In this document: positions 4,852 through 9,346 of the stretch, piece by piece
How positions within the stretch are numbered: the stretch's first letter is position 1
Layout: each line of letters opens with the position of its first letter
Origin: an uncultured Bacteroidales bacterium
Lineage (GTDB): Bacteria > Bacteroidota > Bacteroidia > Bacteroidales > UBA3663
Assembly (NCBI GenBank): GCA_937899265.1
Contig: CALBPV010000009.1
Coordinates: forward strand, 1-9,346
Length of the DNA stretch: 9,346 nucleotides
Direction of reading: 5' to 3'
The notes under the pieces: model-generated
Told to the model about the DNA's origin: nothing
Databases searched by the model: none
What the model saw: the letters and a program-made list of their open reading frames with translations, nothing else
Translations under genes and position numbers: made by a program

Positions 4852-6522
4852 TCAGAATCGAATTTTGACCTTCCTGCCCCACGGCTCGAAGGAGACCCAA
4901 GCTTTGTCGCCCCGGCGGGTGACGCTGAGCTGGCGGGAACCCTGACACACAGACACTTCGCCGGCATCGGAGGGCAAGGAGAAAACGAGGGTGAGCGGTT
5001 CGCGGAAGAGAGCCCGGTCGGCACAGAAGACAGGTTTGACGGTCAAAGTCCGTTTGCCGCGTGTCACTTTCAACAGGGTGTTGTCTCTCTCGCCCTGATA
5101 GGCGGCGACCTCGCGGAAGGTGGCTACCCAGATGCTGTCCTCGCGGGCTTTCACCTCGTCGTAGAAATTCCACAACACCTCGGGGTGATACCATTTGTCA
5201 TAGCCGCGCGTGATGGCGTGTGTCATCGTCACACCCCACTCGCCGTGGTCCAGCACGTCACGCAGCCAAGCCGTCAGTTTCCCGGGCGTGGTCTTGCTGT
5301 TCTGCTGCCCGTGGCCCACCTGGAAGGTACGTGTTCCCACCCTTCCGTTGCGCGTGAGCTTCAGAACGAGGCCGTTGACTTCGTTGTAGGGATAACAGAA
5401 CGTGACGGGTCTTACCCCCGTGGCCCGCTCGATGGCCGAGTCGTTCATGAGGATTTCTCTTAGCAGCGTATCTTGGGCGAGACGCGTCAGATGGGGATGG
5501 CTCCAGGAGTGACTCGACATCTCGTGTCCGCGCAGGTGCATCTCGCGCACTTTTTCCCACGTGAGACGGGGCGACACGGTGTCGTTGACACCCACCATGT
5601 TGCCTATAATCCAAAAGGTGCCCCGGAATCCCCTCTTCTCCAGTTCGGGAGCCACCATCGTGAAGTGTTCCATGAGGCCGTCGTCGTAGGTGAACGAGAG
5701 GGCAGCCCGTTTGTTGTCGCGCCAGGGTGCCACATAGACATCTGTCACCTGCGGCAAGAGAGCGTTGGCATAACGTTGGCCAAGCTCGATGCCGGCACTT
5801 CGCGAGAAATGGGGGTCGCGAGGTTTGTCTTTGTAGCGGCGTTCCAGTTTGTTGCTGCTTACCTTGGTGCAGAGAGGCACCGTCCGGCAGACTTCGATGA
5901 GGGTAGTGTCGTTGAAGCGACGGATATCGTCGAGGGAAGCCCATTCCCACTCTCCCGTTTCTCCCACGACAACGGGTACATCAGGAGTCCCGAGTTGTTT
6001 GCGCAGGTAGGCGACCATGCGTGCGAAGCGGTCGGAATATTCTTCGGGGGTCATCCCTTTCTGGATATCGGTCTCGCCCTGATGCCAAACGATGGCCTTG
6101 AGGCATCCGTATTTCAGAGCCTGACGGGTACGTACAATGGCGGAATCGACATATCCGTCACTTGCCCCGGGTGTCCAGCTTTTGATGGACGACCCTCCAC
6201 GGGCATTCTGTACGAGCAGCACCCTGCGGTTGGTCCACCGGTGGAGTCTGTCGCCGAGACCCACGCCGAGCCCGATACCCTGCACAGAGAGGTCCTTTCG
6301 GATGTTGGAATACCTGTTGAGCGGAGCCATCGCTTCCTCGGGCTTCCCTTTGTCGTTGAGCAACCAGACACCGGGAATGACATCCGTGGTGTCGGATGAA
6401 ATCATGGGGCCTCTACCGGCGCAGTTGGACTGTCCTATCAGCAGATACACATCATAGCGGGGCCGGGCCTCTGCGGCGGCAAAGACAAGCAGGGTCCATA
6501 ACAAAAGCTGCAATCGTTTCAT
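4852..6522 (-). CDS. Secreted two-domain esterase: SGNH/sialate-O-acetylesterase-like plus NodB polysaccharide deacetylase
   Basis: This 556-residue protein has a signal peptide at 1-19 (MKRLQLLLWTLLVFAAAEA). Residues about 22-257 are an SGNH hydrolase of the SASA/DUF303 type: GQSN with Ser32, NARGGSS (106-112), WHQGETD (146-152) and the catalytic pair DPH (D236, H238). Residues about 265-470 are a NodB (CE4-like) domain: FTYDDG (D280, D281), metal-binding HSWSH (H338, H342), CYPYN (376-380, replacing the usual RPPYG-type motif) and MTHA (H435). The last 85 residues look like a small beta domain. Together they suggest removal of O-acetyl and N- or O-acetyl groups from a glycan outside the cytoplasm; the substrate cannot be told. 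The metal and catalytic residues look intact in both halves. The gene is downstream of the acyltransferase, separated by a tandem repeat, and I see no convincing promoter of its own. Confidence 0.87.
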   Translation of the reverse strand: MKRLQLLLWTLLVFAAAEARPRYDVYLLIGQSNCAGRGPMISSDTTDVIPGVWLLNDKGKPEEAMAPLNRYSNIRKDLSVQGIGLGVGLGDRLHRWTNRRVLLVQNARGGSSIKSWTPGASDGYVDSAIVRTRQALKYGCLKAIVWHQGETDIQKGMTPEEYSDRFARMVAYLRKQLGTPDVPVVVGETGEWEWASLDDIRRFNDTTLIEVCRTVPLCTKVSSNKLERRYKDKPRDPHFSRSAGIELGQRYANALLPQVTDVYVAPWRDNKRAALSFTYDDGLMEHFTMVAPELEKRGFRGTFWIIGNMVGVNDTVSPRLTWEKVREMHLRGHEMSSHSWSHPHLTRLAQDTLLREILMNDSAIERATGVRPVTFCYPYNEVNGLVLKLTRNGRVGTRTFQVGHGQQNSKTTPGKLTAWLRDVLDHGEWGVTMTHAITRGYDKWYHPEVLWNFYDEVKAREDSIWVATFREVAAYQGERDNTLLKVTRGKRTLTVKPVFCADRALFREPLTLVFSLPSDAGEVSVCQGSRQLSVTRRGDKAWVSFEPWGRKVKIRF

Positions 6523-6535
6523 ATTAAAGTTTCGA

Positions 6536-6651
6536 GTTATTATTGACGGGGACGAAAAACGGGGAGTTATTATTGACGGGGGCGAAAACGGGGAGTTATT
6601 ATTGACGGGGACGAAAACGGGGAGTTATTATTGACGGGGGCGAAACGGGGA
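6536..6651. repeat. Four contiguous 28-30-bp tandem repeats
   Basis: Four copies begin with GTTATTATTGACGGGG: 6536-6565 (30 bp), 6566-6594 (29), 6595-6623 (29) and 6624-6651 (28). They differ only in the A run near the end (5, 4, 4, 3) and in one base after the G run, which alternates A, G, A, G. There are no spacers. The array fills the gap between the acyltransferase stop and the esterase start, and would be in the esterase leader or promoter on the minus strand. The rest of the gap (6523-6535 and 6652-6664) holds an A/T-rich start region and two heptad-like GGTTC units. Confidence 0.92.
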
Positions 6652-6664
6652 CAGGGTTCAGGTT

Positions 6665-7798
6665 CTATATGTCGGCACGGAAAGCCACACGTTCCTTGTG
6701 ACAGGTTCGCTCGAAATATTGCCACTGGGTCTGCACCTTGACGTTGGACTCCAGTTCGGGATTGGACTCGCACCACACATAGCCGTTTTTCCTGGCCTGC
6801 GGAATCAGTTCAGTGAAGAGGAGTGCGTTGACACCCTTGCCCTGGAAATCGGGCCTCACACCCACAAGGTAAAGGTCCCATGTGTCCGTACCTCCCTTGC
6901 AGTAGAGAGCGCGGAACGCATGTATCCACCCAAAGGGCAAGAGGCTTCCGCGTGCTTTCTGCTGTGCGCGCGAGAGCGAAGGGCAGGTGATACCTACGGC
7001 AATGAGATTGTCGTCGGCATCGGCCACAAGCCTCACGCAGTCGAGGCGGATGTTGGGCAGGTAGAGCCCGATGTAGTAGTCTATCTGACGGTCGGTGAGC
7101 GGTGTGAAGCCATAGAGGGGGGCGTAGGCCTCGTTGAGGAGTTGGAATATCTTGCGTCCCCAGCGGGAGACCATCTTGCGGCGGTTCAGTTCGGTGAAGA
7201 CCCTCAGCCCGTATTTCCGTTTCACCAGTTCGGCAATGCGGAGGTGTTTGTCGGGCACCCGGTCGGGTATCTTCATGCGGTACTCGCGCCACCGCGCTTC
7301 TTCGTGCAGTCCCCAGTTGCGGAAATGGGCGGCATAGTAGGGAGCATTGTAGATGGTGGCCGAGGTGGAAAGTTGGTCGAAACCCTTCACGAGGCAGCCC
7401 TCGGGGTCGAAGTCGGTCATGCCGAGGGGACCGACCATAGAGGTCATCCCCCGACGCTGTCCCCAAGCCTTCACTGCATCGAGCAACATGCGCGAGACAT
7501 CGCTGTCGTCGATGAAATCCACAAAGCCGAAGCGGCATTCCCGGGTTCCGTAGCGCTCGTTGTGACGGCGGTTGACGAAACCCGCAATGCGACCCACGGT
7601 TTCGGTTCCGCGCCGACAGAGGCAATAAACCCGGTCGGTGAATTCGAAAGCGGGATTGACGGCGGGGTCGAGCATGTCAATCTCGGACTTGAGGATGGGC
7701 GGCACATACCAGGGACAGTCCCTGTAGAGCTCCATCGGGAACTTCACAAAGTCCTTGAGCCCGCAGCGGTCGGTGATTTCGATGATTTTATTGCTCAT
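6665..7798 (-). CDS. GNAT-like N-acyltransferase, function unknown
   Basis: This 377-residue cytoplasmic protein has no signal peptide or membrane helix. Residues about 300-335 carry the acetyl-CoA binding pattern of GNAT enzymes (LYLVGVRPDFQGKGVNALLF; Q-x-x-G-x-G/A at 319-324). The N-terminal part (about 1-130) also has a GNAT-like flavour (RIAGFVNRRHNERYG; GFVDFIDD; GPLGMTDFDPEG), so two such folds in tandem are likely. Similar proteins of about this size are common in Bacteroidetes and usually annotated only as GNAT or hypothetical. The substrate is unknown. Its ATG (7798-7796) overlaps the upp stop by 4 bases, so translation is probably coupled to uracil salvage, although the partnership may be only positional. 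The stop is TAG at 6667-6665. Confidence 0.8.
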   Translation of the reverse strand: MSNKIIEITDRCGLKDFVKFPMELYRDCPWYVPPILKSEIDMLDPAVNPAFEFTDRVYCLCRRGTETVGRIAGFVNRRHNERYGTRECRFGFVDFIDDSDVSRMLLDAVKAWGQRRGMTSMVGPLGMTDFDPEGCLVKGFDQLSTSATIYNAPYYAAHFRNWGLHEEARWREYRMKIPDRVPDKHLRIAELVKRKYGLRVFTELNRRKMVSRWGRKIFQLLNEAYAPLYGFTPLTDRQIDYYIGLYLPNIRLDCVRLVADADDNLIAVGITCPSLSRAQQKARGSLLPFGWIHAFRALYCKGGTDTWDLYLVGVRPDFQGKGVNALLFTELIPQARKNGYVWCESNPELESNVKVQTQWQYFERTCHKERVAFRADI

Positions 7799-8445
7799 TC
7801 CTTCTCGCCGAAAGCGAGGTCACCGGCATCACCCAATCCGGGCACGATATACTTGTGGGGATTGAGATATTCGTCCACGGCGGCCACCCAGAGGGTAGTA
7901 TCCTCGGGCATGTGTTCCTGAAGGTAGTTGATGGCTTCGCGCGAAGCTATGACAGAGACAATGTGGATTGTCTCGGGCACACCCTTGCTCTGAAGGGCTT
8001 CCCAGGCGAGTTCCATCGACGAACCGGTGGCCAGCATGGGGTCTGCCAGAATGAGTGTCTTGCCATCGAGCGTAGGCGACGAAATATACTCGACATGGAT
8101 GTCGAAATTGAAGTCCTCGTCGTAGTTGCGATAGGCCGACACGAAGGCATTGTCGGCATCGTCGAACACGTTGAGCAGACCCTGATGCAGCGGGAGGCCT
8201 GCACGCAGGATGGTGGCCAACACCAGCGAATCGACAGGCACGGAGACCTCGGCCACACCCAAAGGTGTGGTCACGGACTGTTCCTCGTAGTGGAGTCCCT
8301 TGGAAATCTCATACCCGATGACCTCACCTATCCGCTCGATGTTGCGGCGGAAACGCATTTTGTCATTCTGGATGTTCACATCGCGCAACTCGGCGATGAA
8401 TCTGTTAACCACTGTGTTGGTTTTTGAAAAATCGACTACCTTCAT
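7795..8445 (-). CDS. upp: Uracil phosphoribosyltransferase
   Basis: This 216-residue enzyme makes UMP and pyrophosphate from uracil and PRPP in pyrimidine salvage. Residues 81-83 (RAG) and the PRPP loop DPMLATGSS (135-143) are present, and the C-terminal uracil-binding segment YIVPGLGDAGDLAFG (199-213) is the family signature. Length fits the bacterial family (about 208-216). The frame is open upstream to 8637, but the ATG at 8445 is chosen because it gives the normal length and lies about 20 bases after a good promoter. The stop (7797-7795) overlaps the next start as ATGA. The gene heads the minus-strand unit with the acyltransferase, and shares its promoter region with the divergent hydrolase. 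Confidence 0.95.
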   Translation of the reverse strand: MKVVDFSKTNTVVNRFIAELRDVNIQNDKMRFRRNIERIGEVIGYEISKGLHYEEQSVTTPLGVAEVSVPVDSLVLATILRAGLPLHQGLLNVFDDADNAFVSAYRNYDEDFNFDIHVEYISSPTLDGKTLILADPMLATGSSMELAWEALQSKGVPETIHIVSVIASREAINYLQEHMPEDTTLWVAAVDEYLNPHKYIVPGLGDAGDLAFGEKE

Positions 8446-8469
8446 TATGTTTTTCGTTAAATATTGGGG

Positions 8470-8503
8470 CAAAGATAACAATTTTATTTGAATTGAGAAC
8501 AAA
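8470..8503 (-). promoter_or_regulatory. Promoter of upp
   Basis: On the minus strand TATCTTTG (8477-8470) is a perfect -7 box. TTTG (8503-8500) lies 22 bp upstream, slightly longer than the usual 19-21. The leader to the ATG at 8445 would be about 20 bases and A-rich. Confidence 0.7.
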
Positions 8504-8517
8504 AACTTGCAAAAATA

Positions 8518-8549
8518 TTTGTTTTTTCCTCCAAAAAAGCCTATCTTTG
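8518..8549 (+). promoter_or_regulatory. Promoter of the YqiA-like hydrolase
   Basis: TTTG (8518-8521) and TATCTTTG (8542-8549) are separated by 20 bp, an ideal Bacteroidetes vegetative promoter. It is back to back with the upp promoter. The predicted start of transcription is near 8554-8557. Confidence 0.78.
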
Positions 8550-8557
8550 CCGCAGAA

Positions 8558-8581
8558 ATGAGCAAAACAGCAATCAATTGA
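8558..8581 (+). CDS. Possible 7-codon leader ORF upstream of the hydrolase
   Basis: ATG at 8558 opens MSKTAIN followed by TGA (8579-8581), ending 10 bases before the hydrolase ATG. The ATG is 8 bases past the -7 box, the same spacing seen for the response regulator, so it would lie at or near the 5' end of the mRNA. It may be translated or may be chance; nothing in the peptide suggests attenuation. Confidence 0.2.
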   Translation: MSKTAIN

Positions 8582-8591
8582 CAACGACATA

Positions 8592-9194
8592 ATGAAGAAA
8601 ATTCTTTATATCCACGGTTTCGCAAGTGCCGGTTCAACCGGTACGGCTGCCTCCCTCCGCAACCTCCTTTTCGAGAAGGACGTGCGTGTAGTCTCTCCCG
8701 ATGTTCCCGTCTCTCCGGCGGCGGCCCTCCCCTTCCTCCGTCAGGCGGTTGCGGACGAACAGCCGGATCTCATCATCGGCACCTCGATGGGCGGCATGTA
8801 TGCCGAGCAACTCTATGGCACGCCACGCATTCTGGTCAATCCATCGTTCCACATGGCACGTCTCCTCACCTTCCGCGGTCTCGGCAACCGCGAGTTTCTC
8901 AACAAACGTGCCGACGGGGCTGTCTCCTTCAAGGTCGATAAGCAGATGATTGCCGAGTTCAAGGAGATAGAAAAGGGTTGTTTTTCGGGAGCCAAGGGCG
9001 ATGAAATCGCCCTCGTCTGGGGTCTCTTCGGCAAGAACGACCCCACGGTCCACACCCAAGACGACTTCACGCGCCACTACGGCAAAGCCCACTTCACGGT
9101 CTTCGACGGCGAACACCGCCTCAACGACAAAATCCTCAAGAACGTGGTTGCTCCCCTCGCGGCACAAATTCTATCGATATCCGATGGCGGCTAA
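8592..9194 (+). CDS. YqiA-like alpha/beta-hydrolase (small esterase)
   Basis: This 200-residue protein belongs to the small YqiA/YcfP-type alpha/beta hydrolases. It opens with the first strand and oxyanion turn ILYIHGFAS (4-12). The nucleophile elbow is GTSMGG (Ser65), the acid is probably D150 (GLFGKNDPTV) and the base H175 (VFDGEHRLND). There is no signal peptide, so it acts in the cytoplasm. E. coli YqiA, an esterase on short acyl and aryl esters, is about the same size; the natural substrate here is unknown. The last seven codons (LSISDGG) and the stop lie inside the first 41-bp repeat, so the C terminus has probably been rewritten by that repeat. It is transcribed divergently from upp. 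Confidence 0.87.
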   Translation: MKKILYIHGFASAGSTGTAASLRNLLFEKDVRVVSPDVPVSPAAALPFLRQAVADEQPDLIIGTSMGGMYAEQLYGTPRILVNPSFHMARLLTFRGLGNREFLNKRADGAVSFKVDKQMIAEFKEIEKGCFSGAKGDEIALVWGLFGKNDPTVHTQDDFTRHYGKAHFTVFDGEHRLNDKILKNVVAPLAAQILSISDGG

Positions 9195-9269
9195 AAAAAC
9201 TTTTTGCGGGTCCATCGATATCCGATGGCGGCTTAAAAAACTTTTTGCGGGTCTATCGGAGTCCGATAG
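9171..9269. repeat. 41-bp hairpin-containing tandem repeat at the end of the hydrolase gene
   Basis: Unit 1 (9171-9211) and unit 2 (9212-9252) match at 39 of 41 positions. A third, partial unit begins at 9253. Each starts with a hairpin: CTATCG/CGATGG, CCATCG/CGATGG and CTATCGG/CCGATAG, around a 3-5-base loop. The paired bases at the foot of the stem change together between units 2 and 3 (C-G to T-A), which suggests the stem is kept. Units 1 and 2 then carry an A run, CTTTTT and GCGGGT. The hairpins may assist transcript ending, but the U run is about 14-16 bases from the stem, so they are not standard terminators. Confidence 0.85.
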
Positions 9270-9346
9270 GTCGTTAACGCCCCTTTTGGGGTTCATCCGA
9301 TTGATGGAGCCAAGACGGGTCGTTGATGCTCCCAATCAAACTATTT
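9270..9346. other. Non-coding tail with short inverted and direct repeats
   Basis: No gene is seen. CCCCTTTTGGGG (9280-9291) is a perfect inverted repeat without a following U run. GGTCGTT occurs at 9268-9274 and 9318-9324, and CATC-CGATT-GATG (9294-9306) echoes the hairpins just upstream, so the repeat region probably continues beyond the window. Confidence 0.5.

Noticed and set aside
4743..5024. A 93-codon frame on the minus strand spanning copy 2 and the esterase 3' end
   Set aside because: It is the repeat read through in another frame; the FQDSSFR peptide in it is useful only as a sign of shared origin with the TolC insertion.
5473..6399. A 308-codon open frame on the plus strand, antisense to the esterase
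   Set aside because: It lies wholly inside the two-domain esterase, whose catalytic motifs are intact; the frame is a shadow.
6536..6651. CRISPR array
   Set aside because: Repeat length of 28-30 bp fits, but the copies are contiguous with no spacers and there are no cas genes in the window.
6698..7921. A 407-codon open frame on the plus strand, antisense to the acyltransferase and upp
   Set aside because: It overlaps two clear genes on the other strand, has no promoter, and its product has no recognisable domain; long antisense frames are expected from the codon use here.
8446..8637. Upstream extension of upp to 8637
   Set aside because: It would run across both divergent promoters and into the hydrolase gene, and would exceed the family length.

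Overview
The window looks like a chromosomal segment from a member of the Bacteroidales, most likely a Prevotella-like genus. The evidence is promoter and gene type: several intergenic gaps carry the Bacteroidetes -7 box TAnnTTTG (TATCTTTG or TACCTTTG), Shine-Dalgarno sites are largely absent, and the FtsX-type permease, TolC and HlyD proteins have a Bacteroidetes flavour. The genus is an inference.

Left part (1-2957, minus strand): an efflux operon read right to left. It runs from an outer-membrane TolC-family channel (1551-2957) to a membrane-fusion HlyD/RND-type adaptor (128-1381) and then the first 40 codons of an FtsX/MacB-type ABC permease that leaves the window at position 1. Divergent from it (3161-4548, plus strand) is a two-component pair: a short response regulator made of a receiver joined directly to a Fis-type helix-turn-helix, and a one-TM histidine kinase that probably starts at TTG. 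The shared 203-bp gap holds a promoter for each direction and short repeats that could be operators. The natural reading is that the pair controls the efflux operon.

Middle and right part (4852-8445, minus strand): uracil phosphoribosyltransferase (upp) overlaps by 4 bp a GNAT-like acyltransferase. After a 142-bp gap filled by a four-copy tandem repeat comes a secreted two-domain protein joining an SGNH/sialate-O-acetylesterase-like domain to a NodB-type polysaccharide deacetylase domain. Divergent from upp is a small YqiA-like alpha/beta hydrolase (8592-9194).

The protein families are ordinary. The unusual content is repeats: (a) a family of 7-bp heptads (GGTCTAA, GGTCAAA, CCTGAAA, CTTGAAT) forming a composite element of about 115 bp with inverted ends, present in two near-complete copies (1400-1517 and 4740-4851) with heptad arrays beside them; (b) the same heptads inside the TolC coding region, in frame; (c) four contiguous 28-30-bp repeats upstream of the esterase; (d) 41-bp hairpin repeats at the right end, the first of which encodes the last seven residues and the stop codon of the hydrolase. 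Several genes end inside or within a few bases of a repeat. I saw no tRNA, rRNA, CRISPR array, transposase or phage gene, and no convincing new defence or biosynthetic system.
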